Shown: positions 32,941 to 41,008 of the stretch, piece after piece
Numbering within the stretch: the stretch's first letter is position 1
Layout: each line of letters begins with the position of its first letter
DNA from: an uncultured Erythrobacter sp.
Lineage (GTDB): Bacteria; Pseudomonadota; Alphaproteobacteria; Sphingomonadales; Sphingomonadaceae
Reading direction: 5' to 3'
Length of the DNA stretch: 54,730 nucleotides
NCBI GenBank assembly: GCA_947488155.1
Contig: CANKYK010000003.1
Span: forward strand, 1 to 54,730
Notes under the pieces: generated by a model
Seen by the model: the letters and a program-made list of their open reading frames with translations, nothing else
What the model was told of the DNA's origin: nothing
The model's database searches: none
Made by a program: the position numbers and the translations under genes

Positions 32941-35418
32941 TTACCCAAGCTCCATGCCGTCATCGATGTCGCGCTGTTCGTTTGGGCCAAGGCCAATACG
33001 GTCATCGTGAGAAACCGATTTAAGCTGCCGTTCTGCTTCTTGTTCGTCTTTGGATCTTCCCGCTTTCTCGGACGATTTTGATGAGGCTTTCGCCAGCCTC
33101 TCTGAGAGCGTTTCGCGCTGCGTTTTGTCCGCACCCCTTTCAGCGCCTCGCTCTTCGCCTGCTAGGCCGTCTTGTTTCTCTGATGGGCTCGCCGGTGCCT
33201 TATCAAAAAGAGTTGGCTCGTTTCCATCCAGAGGTTCGCGTTCCGGAGTATTAGCGGCCAAATTCGGTGTCAGCTCATCTGTTTGAGTATTGGCGTGTTC
33301 CACCCCTGACTCTTTCGCTTGCTCAGCCTTCTTGCCAGCTTCGAGTTTCAGTTCGGGTTGTTCAACGGTGGAGGCCAATGGATCGCCGCCGTCATCACTC
33401 CCCTCGCCTCCCGTGAGAACTTCACCAGTAGCCGGATCGAACGTCTCGCCGCTATCGGAAATAGCTTCACTCCCGCCTTCGCTCTCCTCTTCTTGCTGAT
33501 CGGCCTCATTCCAGCTTCCCGCCCGCATTTCTTCGATGCGCTCATACGGTTCAGCCCGCTTAGTGTAATCACGCCACACCAACTTGATGCGCGCTGCTGG
33601 AAACCCGGCCGCAAGCTTCACCACACCATGAAGATCAGGCAAATCACGCATGTCTGAGGGTATGATGAGCGGCTCCATTTTTTTCGTCGGCGTGATCGTA
33701 GTTCCGTCGCGAATGGTGTTAGCCCCGTAAGAATAGGCTTCATCCATTTGACGTATCTCGCGTTCGCCGATGGAGTCGGACGCATGTTTAGCGCTGGCGG
33801 CATCCGCGCTGCGCAAGAACAGTTTTGTACCTGCCAACCCGTCAATGAAATAGGCGGCATTCTCGCCATAGGTCTCTTTGAGCTTTTCGAACGAGTGCAT
33901 ACCCAAGACAATGGCGCCGCCCACTTGGCGGGCGGTCTGCAAGCCCTGCTCGATCGCGGGTACACGGTGGAGCGCGTGCACTTCGTCTATAAGGAACCAG
34001 GTTCGCAGGTCTCGCGTCCGGCCCATTGTGAAGAGAGCTTGCATTGCGATGTTGAGCCACATTGTCAGGAGCGGCTTGCTGAGGATCATGTCTGAATACG
34101 ATGATGTCAGGAAAAGGATCGACCCTCGCTCCCCCTCTCGCGTAATCCAGTCGCGGAGCGAAAAGGCTGGTCTGTCAGCCGTTGGGTCAGGGAGGTGCCG
34201 GATCGCATTGGCATGTGTGGTCAGCGTGGCACGGCAGCTTTGTGCCATTCTCGCGGCGTCCGGTGAAACCAAGGGTGCGGCGATCGTCTCTTGCAGCTTT
34301 TCATGTATTTCTGAGAGCGGCACTTCCATAAGATGATGCGCTAAAGCGCCATTGGTACATAGGCCTTCCTCGCGAAGCTTCATGCACATCTCGACAAAAA
34401 TGGTGCGTGCTGCTTTTTGCCAAAAGTCGTCGGATGTCTTTCCTGCGGGATCGGGGATGAGTGCCTGGGCCGCATTGAGCATGTCCACATAGTCATGAGC
34501 ATCGTTGAAGATTGACCAGGCTGGGCAGCGTTTATCGCGCGGGTTGAGAATTGTATCGCGCGCGGGATCGTAAAAGCTCTCAACGAATGATCCGACGGGA
34601 TCGAAGATCACACAATCATGGCCGCGCGCTCGGGCCTGCAAAACCAGGCGCTTCAATTCCGTTGTCTTGCCGGTGCCGGTCGTTCCCAGCAGCATGACGT
34701 GTTGCTGTTCGCTGCGCCAAGGGAAAGGAATGCCCGCAATCGTATAAGGCTGATGGAAGCCTGCTCGGATTCGTTTGCCGAGCGGAAGCTTTGCAACTTT
34801 TGCCGGGTCGACCTGAGGTTCAAGCGAGAGACACTCTTCCCGCATCTTTGTCTCGTTGCTTGCTTTGATTGTTTTAGCCAGATCTGAAGCTTCGATCAGT
34901 ATCGATCCCCGCTCGTGCTTTTCCTGAAGGATCGTTTTGCCTTTGCGGTTCGAATAGTCGACGAACCAGATTGCAACGGGAACTGACAGGAAAGCGCCTC
35001 CCAAGAAGCTGCCAAGGAGCAATCCAACTGTGCGCTCCCAAGCCGCTATGACTGCCGGGTGGTCTGGAACAAACTGAATCTCACCATGCACGATTTGACC
35101 AGTTGGCAAAGTGAGATTGACTGTCTTCGTCGGGTCCAGCTCGACCAGGCTCCACGTCTCCGCGAAGACCTTCATTAGAACAAGATGGATCTCGTGCTGT
35201 TGGTAGGTTGCGAAGCCCAAAACACACGCCAGAATGGCCGTGACGCACAGCCATAAAATAAACGGAATTCTTGCCCCCTTCCACCACATTGCAATTTGGT
35301 GTGTGAAGAGCTGCGAACCGCGTGTGAAATTGCCAGCATTCCGCACCACTTTTCCGCGTCCAGATTGATGCGTTAAAGTGGCCGCTTCCCGGCTGAAGCG
35401 AATGTCCTTTTCAGCCAT
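32941..35418 (-). CDS. traD: type IV coupling protein TraD
   Basis: An 825-residue hexameric-ATPase coupling protein that delivers the relaxosome to the channel. Two N-terminal membrane segments (PFILWLCVTAILACVLGFA and LLLGSFLGGAFLSVPVAIW) precede Walker A LGTTGTGKTT near residue 245 and Walker B TWFLIDEVHAL near residue 472. The last 170 residues are acidic and low in complexity, like the TraD tail that contacts the relaxosome. The ATG at 35418 overlaps the upstream RHH gene (ATGGCTGA); an ATG five codons earlier is possible. Confidence 0.95.
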   Translation of the reverse strand: MAEKDIRFSREAATLTHQSGRGKVVRNAGNFTRGSQLFTHQIAMWWKGARIPFILWLCVTAILACVLGFATYQQHEIHLVLMKVFAETWSLVELDPTKTVNLTLPTGQIVHGEIQFVPDHPAVIAAWERTVGLLLGSFLGGAFLSVPVAIWFVDYSNRKGKTILQEKHERGSILIEASDLAKTIKASNETKMREECLSLEPQVDPAKVAKLPLGKRIRAGFHQPYTIAGIPFPWRSEQQHVMLLGTTGTGKTTELKRLVLQARARGHDCVIFDPVGSFVESFYDPARDTILNPRDKRCPAWSIFNDAHDYVDMLNAAQALIPDPAGKTSDDFWQKAARTIFVEMCMKLREEGLCTNGALAHHLMEVPLSEIHEKLQETIAAPLVSPDAARMAQSCRATLTTHANAIRHLPDPTADRPAFSLRDWITREGERGSILFLTSSYSDMILSKPLLTMWLNIAMQALFTMGRTRDLRTWFLIDEVHALHRVPAIEQGLQTARQVGGAIVLGMHSFEKLKETYGENAAYFIDGLAGTKLFLRSADAASAKHASDSIGEREIRQMDEAYSYGANTIRDGTTITPTKKMEPLIIPSDMRDLPDLHGVVKLAAGFPAARIKLVWRDYTKRAEPYERIEEMRAGSWNEADQQEEESEGGSEAISDSGETFDPATGEVLTGGEGSDDGGDPLASTVEQPELKLEAGKKAEQAKESGVEHANTQTDELTPNLAANTPEREPLDGNEPTLFDKAPASPSEKQDGLAGEERGAERGADKTQRETLSERLAKASSKSSEKAGRSKDEQEAERQLKSVSHDDRIGLGPNEQRDIDDGMELG

Positions 35419-35704
35419 GGTGCTGGTCCACATTTTCCATGGCTATGTCGAGGAGCTTGTCGACGTGTTCGGGGTCGCGCTCTTCGACCATGAGCGTGAT
35501 GCCAAGATTGATATTTTCGAGAAGTGTCAGAACTCGTCTGATGTCGGGGGACACGCCAGCTTGGAGCAATCCGAAGCCAAGCATCACCGAATGCCGCACA
35601 ACCTCAGCGCGGCTAATCTGACGCTCATCAGCGTAAGTGTTGATTGTCGTAATATAGTCAGGTGGCAACCGGAGGCCGACACCTTGGAGACAATTTTTTT
35701 CCAT
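35411..35704 (-). CDS. ribbon-helix-helix mobilisation accessory protein
   Basis: A 97-residue protein with an RHH motif at the N-terminus (GVGLRLPPDYITTINTYADE, then ISRAEVVRHSVMLGFGLL) and a helical C-terminal part. It is the first gene of the traD-traI operon and borders the candidate oriT. This matches TrwA/TraY-like proteins that bind oriT, help nicking and repress their own operon. GGAG lies about 10 bases before the ATG. Confidence 0.8.
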   Translation of the reverse strand: MEKNCLQGVGLRLPPDYITTINTYADERQISRAEVVRHSVMLGFGLLQAGVSPDIRRVLTLLENINLGITLMVEERDPEHVDKLLDIAMENVDQHHG

Positions 35705-35759
35705 AGCACTTCTCCAAAGAAGTCCTATGGCTGAGTTATCGCATCACCCCTTTTATAGA

Positions 35760-36150
35760 CCCGCGCGACCTGTGACAAGTTCGAGCGATTCTAGTTGGCG
35801 CAAATCAGGCGATGGCGCTTGACCCGTTACCGACGCGTAACAGCGCCCTTAAACTGATCTGTTTGTATTTTCACAATAAAATTGACCGTTACCGCGCGAT
35901 AACGACAAGGATATCGGATGGTAACGGGTATCCTCCGGTAACTGTCAGCAACTTCAATCACTTAGCCCACGGGGCAGCCGTATAAGGTCTGCTTACTCCA
36001 TACAGGCACTCAGCCTGTCTCGCGAATAACGCTCATTGGTTCGCCAATGATCCGCTCCAGGGATTTCCTGCCGTAATCGATCGGGCGCTAGACCGAACAT
36101 TCCGGCTCAGCGAATTTGACAAAATTCGCAAAAAAATCGTCGCCCTGCGG
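35760..36150. other. candidate oriT and operon operator region
   Basis: No gene is visible. Two palindromes of the same kind, GTTAC-CGACGC-GTAAC (35826-35841) and GTTACCGCGCGATAAC (35888-35903), are followed by GTAACGGGTA (35921-35930) and GGTAAC (35937-35942). The region borders the RHH gene that starts the traD-traI operon. MobF plasmids normally carry oriT there, with several accessory-protein sites. A nick site cannot be read with certainty. The half-site GTTACC would be the RHH target (inference). Confidence 0.6.
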
Positions 36151-36153
36151 GGC

Positions 36154-36597
36154 CTACGTGGAAACGGAAATTAAGTTGGAAGTTGCCGTTTTTGTCAGAC
36201 CATCGCGTCCATCAGAGACGCTTCGCAGAGCGCCAGATATTGGCCTAGTAATAGCGAGAAATTTCATTCTGAGGCCGTTGGCCATGGAGAAGTAGAGAGA
36301 GATTTCAAACTCTCGCGCCCGCTCCATGTACGGCTTAAGATCCAATATCACGGGCGATGTTAGCGCCGTTCTCCAAGTGTCTGAGCTGCCGGAAATGGAT
36401 GTCAAGTTGACCAAAATTGGACGCTGATTTGGGCTTCTCACGACGATGAATCTGCCGCTGATTGGAGCACGATTTGAGACCGATTTTGGATGCCGTTTTC
36501 GTTGCTCAATTACTGGCTCTATTTCTGCCTTTTGAGGCTTTGAAAATAACCCTTTTTGAAGCAATGCAAAGCCACGCTCCAACGTACGTTTGAGCAT
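36154..36597 (-). CDS. doubtful reading frame, unknown product
   Basis: A 147-codon frame from ATG 36597 (the open frame extends to 36771). The product is basic with no recognised domain, no signal sequence and no good ribosome-binding site. Codon use is not convincing, and its upstream extension is made of hairpin-rich DNA. The stretch 36151-36792 may instead be non-coding, possibly part of an origin. Two short similar runs (CGCTGATTTGGGC and CGCTGATTGGAGC) occur here. Confidence 0.2.
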   Translation of the reverse strand: MLKRTLERGFALLQKGLFSKPQKAEIEPVIEQRKRHPKSVSNRAPISGRFIVVRSPNQRPILVNLTSISGSSDTWRTALTSPVILDLKPYMERAREFEISLYFSMANGLRMKFLAITRPISGALRSVSDGRDGLTKTATSNLISVST

Positions 36598-36621
36598 GGC
36601 CAGCAAGCGATCAAAAGGGCA

Positions 36622-36662
36622 TGCCTGAGCACATGCGGGCTTGCCCGCTACGTGGTCAGGCA
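36622..36662 (-). terminator. long hairpin downstream of ardC
   Basis: TGCCTGA pairs with TCAGGCA, CAC with GTG and GCGGGC with GCCCGC, giving 16 pairs with small internal loops. On the minus strand it is followed by CCTTTTGATC, a weak T run. It lies 130 bases beyond the ardC stop and probably ends that transcript. Confidence 0.5.
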
Positions 36663-36695
36663 AAGCGCGCAGTAGGTGTAAAAGGCGGCGTGCTG

Positions 36696-36734
36696 GCGAT
36701 GCGTAACTGGCGGCGCCAGTCCGCCGTGAGCGAG
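36696..36734. repeat. dispersed element, copy F
   Basis: Begins GCGATGCGTA and ends CCGCCGTGAGCGAG, exactly as the element at 38206-38245. The centres differ but both keep GGCGG/CCGCC arms. The two copies flank the ardC gene and its leader, in the same orientation. Function unknown. Confidence 0.6.
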
Positions 36735-36792
36735 CCCGCGCGCGCCGCCGATATGGCATTGGGCAGTGCATCTCTGCACCGCCCTCACCGGG

Positions 36793-37704
36793 TCATTGAA
36801 GGATGAAATTCGCGGCTTTGCTGGCCTGACTTGAGGCCGTGAAAATGGCTTTGGAATCGCCTTTCATTATGCGCAGCCAGTGCCCGATATAGGCCGCATG
36901 GTCGGCGCGCGGCTCAATCGAAACTCCTAGTGTTGAGCACAAAAATGCTGCTCCGATTTCGGCTACAAGCTCCTCCATTGCATATGCATCATCACCGAAT
37001 TTCTCACCGAATTTGCGGTCCAAACGGTGCGCTGCGCCTGACCAGTGAGTCAATTCGTGCAGGAGCACCGCAAACCAGCTTTCAGTCGCGTTCATTGTCT
37101 GAGTGCCAGTGAAAAGCTCTCTATCCGGCATAGTGATTTTGTCGGTTGAGCGGCTGTAAAATGCCCTCGTACCGCCCACTACAATCTCGGCCCCTGTTGC
37201 CGCAATTGCTGCTTCTGCCGCTTCGCAAGGCTCTATCTCTGACTGCTTCCGCTCGTCGCTTTCTGCCTCATATCCTTCGACCTGCGCGACATTAAAAACG
37301 GTCGATGCGCGCGCAAAGAAACGGCGTTGATTATCGTCGCTCTCTCCGTCTCCGCTGTTATTGGTTGCCTCTTCTTTTGCTTCAAGCTGCTTATAGAATA
37401 TCGCCAGTGCGCCCTTCTCGCCCTTCTTTACCTGCGCCCCTTTGGCCTTCCATTGGCGGTAGGTTCCCCACAGCCCTTCGGAGTATTCGCGGACCATCGC
37501 AGTGGCCCACAATCCGATGACGTTCACGCCATTATAGACGTTTCCAGATGCGACATTGCGGGGCATATGGATTGCAAAATCAGGCCGCGCCCATGGCATC
37601 ACTGGCTCGCCTTCTCCCGCTTCTATTGCAGCAATAATCTGATTGGTGATTTCTGCATAAACGTCGCGCTTTGGTCCCGCGTTCTTCCTCTTTGCCTTCG
37701 CCAT
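36793..37704 (-). CDS. ardC: ArdC-like antirestriction protein
   Basis: A 303-residue protein with an N-terminal ArdC single-strand-DNA-binding domain (DVYAEITNQIIAAIEAG, PWARPDFAIHMPRNVASGNV, YNGVNVIGLW) and a C-terminal metallopeptidase-like domain with HELTHW near residue 214 and a following GAAFLCSTLGV helix. ArdC protects incoming plasmid DNA from host restriction. AAGGAAAGG before the ATG at 37704 fixes the start; a frame 20 codons longer lies in the leader. The conserved leader upstream suggests special control after transfer. Confidence 0.92.
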   Translation of the reverse strand: MAKAKRKNAGPKRDVYAEITNQIIAAIEAGEGEPVMPWARPDFAIHMPRNVASGNVYNGVNVIGLWATAMVREYSEGLWGTYRQWKAKGAQVKKGEKGALAIFYKQLEAKEEATNNSGDGESDDNQRRFFARASTVFNVAQVEGYEAESDERKQSEIEPCEAAEAAIAATGAEIVVGGTRAFYSRSTDKITMPDRELFTGTQTMNATESWFAVLLHELTHWSGAAHRLDRKFGEKFGDDAYAMEELVAEIGAAFLCSTLGVSIEPRADHAAYIGHWLRIMKGDSKAIFTASSQASKAANFILQ

Positions 37705-37993
37705 CGGTCTGCCTTTCCTTTGATAAAATCGTCGCATGAATGCGATGAGAGGGGCCGTAGGCACCCCGCCTCATCGGATTCTGCCGGGTGGCGAACCGGG
37801 TTGGTGAATTGCGCAAATGAATGGGTCGGACCTGCTGGAGGGGGATCACCCGTCCTGCACGAAAGGGAGCGAAGCGATCTGGAGGAAGGATGGGGATACC
37901 GGCAGGTCCGCCAAGCGAGGCGAACTGCCGAGACGGCTTGACCCTTGCGCAAGAGGGCCGGAACAGGGCCTTATTCAGCGCATCACAATGCGC
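37705..37993 (-). promoter_or_regulatory. conserved structured leader of ardC
   Basis: Nearly 290 bases without a credible gene. Bases 37892-37947 match 50-104 in the leader of the parB-like gene, and further blocks also agree (GGTGATCACCC-like, CCGGTTCGCCACC/GGC, CAGAATCCGATG). The far end has a perfect hairpin GCGCAT-CACA-ATGCGC (37978-37993) where the parB-like leader also starts with a hairpin. Such conservation before two functionally unrelated genes points to a cis-regulatory RNA. A known alphaproteobacterial motif for antirestriction and DNA-binding genes (radC RNA) is one candidate to test. Confidence 0.6.
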
Positions 37994-38205
37994 GTGGCCA
38001 AAGAACTCGGCGCTTTGGGACACAAGAATTTACTCGATGGAGGTGGAGATAGTAACCGTGCCGGTTGCCTGCTGGCGCGTACCGCTTAGACCTGAGTCAC
38101 TCGCTGTCGGTCCTTTCGACCAATACCGATAGCGACGCTCCCTTTGAACAGGGGGATCAATGAGCGGGCAGCGTGTCGGTAGGCGTGTTGCCCGTTTCTG
38201 ATCGA

Positions 38206-38245
38206 GCGATGCGTAGCCGGCGGGCAATGCCCCGCCGTGAGCGAG
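38206..38245. repeat. dispersed element, copy E
   Basis: GCGATGCGTA, then hairpin GGCGGG-CAATGC-CCCGCC, then GTGAGCGAG. Matches the element at 36696-36734. On the minus strand it lies upstream of the ardC leader and downstream of a terminator. The 37994-38273 stretch otherwise shows no gene. Confidence 0.6.
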
Positions 38246-38273
38246 GCGAGACCTGTACTACGGCTCTGTAACG

Positions 38274-38302
38274 AAAAAGGGCGATGCGTTGCCGCATCGC
38301 CC
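38274..38302 (-). terminator. rho-independent terminator of the ssb2-side operon
   Basis: A perfect 10-bp stem, GGGCGATGCG and CGCATCGCCC around TTGC, followed by five T on the minus strand. It lies 26 bases beyond the stop of the 63-residue membrane protein gene. It should separate the ssb2 transcript from the ardC leader. Confidence 0.85.
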
Positions 38303-38327
38303 TTCGCTAATCCTCTTGGATGGGATC

Positions 38328-38519
38328 TTACAAGAACAGCTTCGTCAGCGTAATGGTGCCAACGATTAGACCACTTGAAGCAACGACCGCAGATAGCCAA
38401 AACTTGCGCGGCTCATAGATCGTCTCAACTTGCCGTTGATCGATCTCTGCCAAGTGACGACGAATGCTCGTCATCTGCTCTTGCATGTTCAATTCTTTGG
38501 GTTCGATCTGAGTAGCCAT
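38328..38519 (-). CDS. small tail-anchored membrane protein
   Basis: A 63-residue protein with a helical polar part (MQEQMTSIRRHLAEIDQRQV) and a C-terminal membrane segment (FWLSAVVASSGLIVGTITLT). AGGA 8 bases before the ATG supports it. It is followed by a strong terminator and preceded by the 51-residue gene and ssb2 in the same direction. No family recognised. Confidence 0.7.
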   Translation of the reverse strand: MATQIEPKELNMQEQMTSIRRHLAEIDQRQVETIYEPRKFWLSAVVASSGLIVGTITLTKLFL

Positions 38520-38576
38520 AAAGAGTTCCTCTGCGCGATATATAGGCCCTGTTGTCAGGACGTGGAAGGGAAAGAT

Positions 38577-38732
38577 TTAGGATGAGTGGGGAATGTGCTT
38601 CTGCACGACGCTCCCAGCATCCCAATGGCCAGAGAGAATACCGCGCCAACAAATTGTTCCTGAGACGTATTCCCGAGCTGCCAAAAGCCTTGCTCTGCGA
38701 ATGTCGTATTCGAGGTGGCGGGTGCTGCGCAT
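38577..38732 (-). CDS. 51-residue microprotein, GILSGHWDAGSVV family
   Basis: A short frame with GGAG 9 bases before its ATG. It contains RRARLLAAR, then RGILSGHWDAGSVV. The same two blocks, similarly spaced, occur in the 64-residue product at 50775-50969, so two copies of one small protein family are on this plasmid. The match is at protein level in both frames, which argues that they are translated. Function unknown; no membrane segment. It lies between ssb2 and the 63-residue membrane protein. Confidence 0.65.
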   Translation of the reverse strand: MRSTRHLEYDIRRARLLAAREYVSGTICWRGILSGHWDAGSVVQKHIPHSS

Positions 38733-38797
38733 TGTTCTTCTCCAGCGTTAAATTTTGGAACCGAAGCCGCCGTCGTGCAGCAGCTCCGGTGCCGGTG

Positions 38798-39112
38798 TCA
38801 TTCTTCATCTGCCTTGACCATCAAGCCGATGCCGTTGGCGATTAGGTCGACGGAGTAGCGGGTCTCGCCATTGTCATCGAAGCTGGTTTGGCGAACGCGG
38901 CCCTGAATGTGCACCAGGTCGCCTTTACCGATCTTGTCGGCTTTCTCTTTTTGTTTGCCGAACAATGTGATGCGGTTCCAGTGGGTGTCGTCCTGCCATT
39001 CATCGTTGACCTTGCGGCCGTAATTAGCGGCGACTGAGAGGAAAGTGACTTTGTCGCGGGTTTCAATCGAACCGACATTGCCGATGATGCGGAATTCAGC
39101 GATGTTTTTCAT
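38798..39112 (-). CDS. ssb: single-stranded DNA-binding protein, copy 2
   Basis: A 104-residue OB-fold SSB nearly parallel to copy 1 (MKNIAEFRIIGNVGSIETRD, DDTHWNRITLF, KGDLVHIQGRVRQTSFDDNG). The end is VKADEE, again without the DDDIPF-type partner tip. AAAGGA stands before the ATG within a block that is almost identical to that before copy 1. Two diverged SSB genes with related leaders suggest either an old duplication or independent acquisition. Confidence 0.95.
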   Translation of the reverse strand: MKNIAEFRIIGNVGSIETRDKVTFLSVAANYGRKVNDEWQDDTHWNRITLFGKQKEKADKIGKGDLVHIQGRVRQTSFDDNGETRYSVDLIANGIGLMVKADEE

Positions 39113-39306
39113 GGGGGTATCCTTTCAAAGTGTGAGCCGTTTTGGCGCACTTCGAAGGGGCCGCAGGACAGCGCGGTCAGGCTGAATGGCGGAGGGTCCG
39201 CGATCTTTGATCGTGGAAACCGCAGGCGCGTAGCGGCGGTATTCTGCTTGACCGCATTAGCTGGCCGATCGCGGCCCATGTGCGTCCAAACAAAACGGAC
39301 ACACAC
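39113..39306 (-). promoter_or_regulatory. conserved structured leader of ssb copy 2
   Basis: Counterpart of the ssb1 leader. It starts with a hairpin (arms 39281-39287 and 39297-39303), carries CAAGCAGAATACC and the hairpin CGATC-AAA-GATCG (39201-39213), whose pairs are mostly changed compared with copy 1 but still complementary. It ends in the shared CTTCGAAGTGCGCC and AAAACGGCTCACACT blocks. A 65-codon frame inside it ends on the ssb start codon and matches that of copy 1 over its last 45 residues. Confidence 0.65.
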
Positions 39307-39703
39307 AACTTTGAAAGAAGGCTTTCCCTCCCATGATTTTCGCCTGCATCCATTCTTGGCTGCTGATCACGATCACCTGGTAGGCACTCCCCTTCGCCGC
39401 TTCATCCGTATGGTTTGAATGGAAAGACCACTCGCGGTCCGCTCAGTCCGGCCCGTATGATGTCGTCCAGATGGTATGCGGATTGATCATCCATTTTGGC
39501 TGACGACCAATGCCAGGTGACGTGGCGATGCAAGCCCGCAGGCCAGCTGGGCAACGCGGGCAGTTGCTTTGTTTGGGCGGAATGTTTGAACACACCGGTT
39601 TTCTCGTAGGTCTATATCCGGTAAGCGAAATACACGCCTGCTAAAGCAGTTTCGCAGTAAGCGCTCTCCATCGAAGCTTGCGTTCGTTCCGTGTCTGTTC
39701 CAA
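39307..39703. other. intergenic region between ssb2 leader and zinc-ribbon gene
   Basis: About 400 bases with no convincing gene on either strand. It must hold the divergent promoters of the ssb2 leader and the zinc-ribbon gene. I see no clear repeats or terminators. Confidence 0.5.
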
Positions 39704-39712
39704 ATGCCTGGA

Positions 39713-39997
39713 ATGGGTAAAGGAAAGCATCGACCAATTTTGCCAACATCGTATCGCACCGTTGGTGACATGCTGCGATCCGATGTCTCGATCATTGCGT
39801 CGTGCCGAAAATGCGGAACGGCAATGGACGTTGACCTGCGCGTAACCGCAGTTCTCTATGGTCTTGATTCCTCCCTCATTGGAAAGCACCCGAAATGCAA
39901 AGTCCTCGATTGCGATGGCGAGTGCAATTTTCTCGTGAGCCAAGGAGTTGGTTCACCCCGCGTTACGCTCGATCGCTGGAAAGACGAAGTCCTCTGA
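39713..39997 (+). CDS. small zinc-ribbon-like protein, paralogue of the protein at 995
   Basis: A 94-residue protein (97 from ATG 39704) with C-x2-C (CRKCG) and C-x4-C in KCKVLDCDGEC. The spacing between the pairs and the shared VDL, GL and LI positions match the 120-residue protein at 995-1357. The basic start (GKGKHRPILPTSYRT) fits nucleic-acid binding, but no function is known. GGA a few bases before the second ATG favours 39713. Confidence 0.6.
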   Translation: MGKGKHRPILPTSYRTVGDMLRSDVSIIASCRKCGTAMDVDLRVTAVLYGLDSSLIGKHPKCKVLDCDGECNFLVSQGVGSPRVTLDRWKDEVL

Positions 39998-40009
39998 TGG
40001 CGGCCTTCG

Positions 40010-40738
40010 TCACGTTGAAGCAGATCCCTCTTCGTATTGGAACACTTCTAGGGCGATATTTTGGAAGTCATCTTTGCGCAGCACCAAGGTTGAAATTTCT
40101 GATCCTCCCCTGACCCTCCGGGTGCCAGTTTTGTTCATCCTCAGGTAGAACGTTTCAACTCCTTCAAGAGTTGCTCCTATGATATTTTTGTCTTGGTCGA
40201 GGATCAGGTTTGTCACCGTCCCCTCGTAGCCGAGAAGGTCGCTTTCATTCTGATTTGTGGTGAGCGCAAAACCATTGATGAAGGCATTCTCGGGTGCCGC
40301 TCGCTTCACAATTGGGGCCAGCCATCCGTATAGCCATTCATCGCGGTTTTCCGCTTTAAACTCCATTGTCGCCATGAGATGGCCGATGAACATGCCAATG
40401 AAGCAAACGATGATTGCTCCTAAAAGAGCCATGGCTAGGCTTTGTTCGCTGACTGCGTTTTCAGCATACAGGATCGTATACGGGTCTGGAGGTCCGACGT
40501 GAAAAAGGGGTGCCTCTATTCTTCTCACGATTTGGTCGTTGACGGTCAGAACGATCGCCCAAACCGTATGCGAGAGCAAAGCGAATAGGCCTCCAAACGC
40601 CACCGCTGTTGTCGATCGAAGCGGCGGCGGCGTTATTTTCACTTCAGCAGTACCGGATTCGGCGTAGAATACGGTAAGGCACAAAATACCTGGGAGAAAA
40701 GCGAATAGCGCTATGACAAGCGCTAGTGGTATACCCAT
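40010..40738 (-). CDS. membrane protein of unknown function, three TM segments
   Basis: A 242-residue protein with hydrophobic segments near residues 3-25 (LALVIALFAFLPGILCLTVF), 45-65 and 103-125, then a soluble C-terminal domain of about 110 residues with beta pattern (GYEGTVTNLILDQDKNIIGA, LEGVETFYLRM). The overall plan resembles DUF6338-like proteins, but this is from memory of the layout and is weak. Its ATG shares a base with the stop of the preceding small gene. It borders the restriction-modification island. Confidence 0.65.
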   Translation of the reverse strand: MGIPLALVIALFAFLPGILCLTVFYAESGTAEVKITPPPLRSTTAVAFGGLFALLSHTVWAIVLTVNDQIVRRIEAPLFHVGPPDPYTILYAENAVSEQSLAMALLGAIIVCFIGMFIGHLMATMEFKAENRDEWLYGWLAPIVKRAAPENAFINGFALTTNQNESDLLGYEGTVTNLILDQDKNIIGATLEGVETFYLRMNKTGTRRVRGGSEISTLVLRKDDFQNIALEVFQYEEGSAST

Positions 40739-40905
40739 TATTCAGCCGCTTGCGCGACTTTTCGCTGAGCAGGAGCGTGCTTGGCGTTCACGACAAGCAC
40801 TCCGTCTTTCCGGACGGCGTGCTCTCGCATCGTCGTCCAGCTCCGGCCATACCGCTCAAAGGCTTTCCGAGCGACCTTCAACGACTTATCAGAGTTCACT
40901 TTCAT
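40738..40905 (-). CDS. small basic protein coupled to the membrane protein gene
   Basis: A 55-residue, lysine- and arginine-rich product from ATG 40905 (KVNSDKSLKVARKAFERYGR, then VRKDGVLVVNAKHAPAQRKV). Its stop overlaps the next start (TAATG), which suggests coupling. No recognised domain and no strong ribosome-binding site. A longer frame upstream to 41016 would overlap the divergent SRAP gene and is less likely. Confidence 0.45.
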   Translation of the reverse strand: MKVNSDKSLKVARKAFERYGRSWTTMREHAVRKDGVLVVNAKHAPAQRKVAQAAE

Positions 40906-41008
40906 GTTGGATGATATAGCCTCAAATTCGTTAAATTGCAAAAAATCCGAGCATTCCGGTCTTGTAGCGCCGATAACTATCTCTCGTTCGCACCTGTAGG
41001 AAATCGAT

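Noticed and set aside
32892..33134. Small frame ending at the traI start codon
   Set aside because: Most of it overlaps the TraD tail in another frame and the unique part is about 20 codons without a ribosome-binding site.
37327..37941. 204-codon plus-strand frame opposite ardC and its leader
   Set aside because: ArdC motifs are unambiguous on the other strand and this product looks like no protein.
38425..38808. 127-codon minus-strand frame across the ssb2-downstream gap
   Set aside because: It overlaps ssb2 and the 63-residue gene; the 51-codon frame here has a ribosome-binding site and a paralogue.
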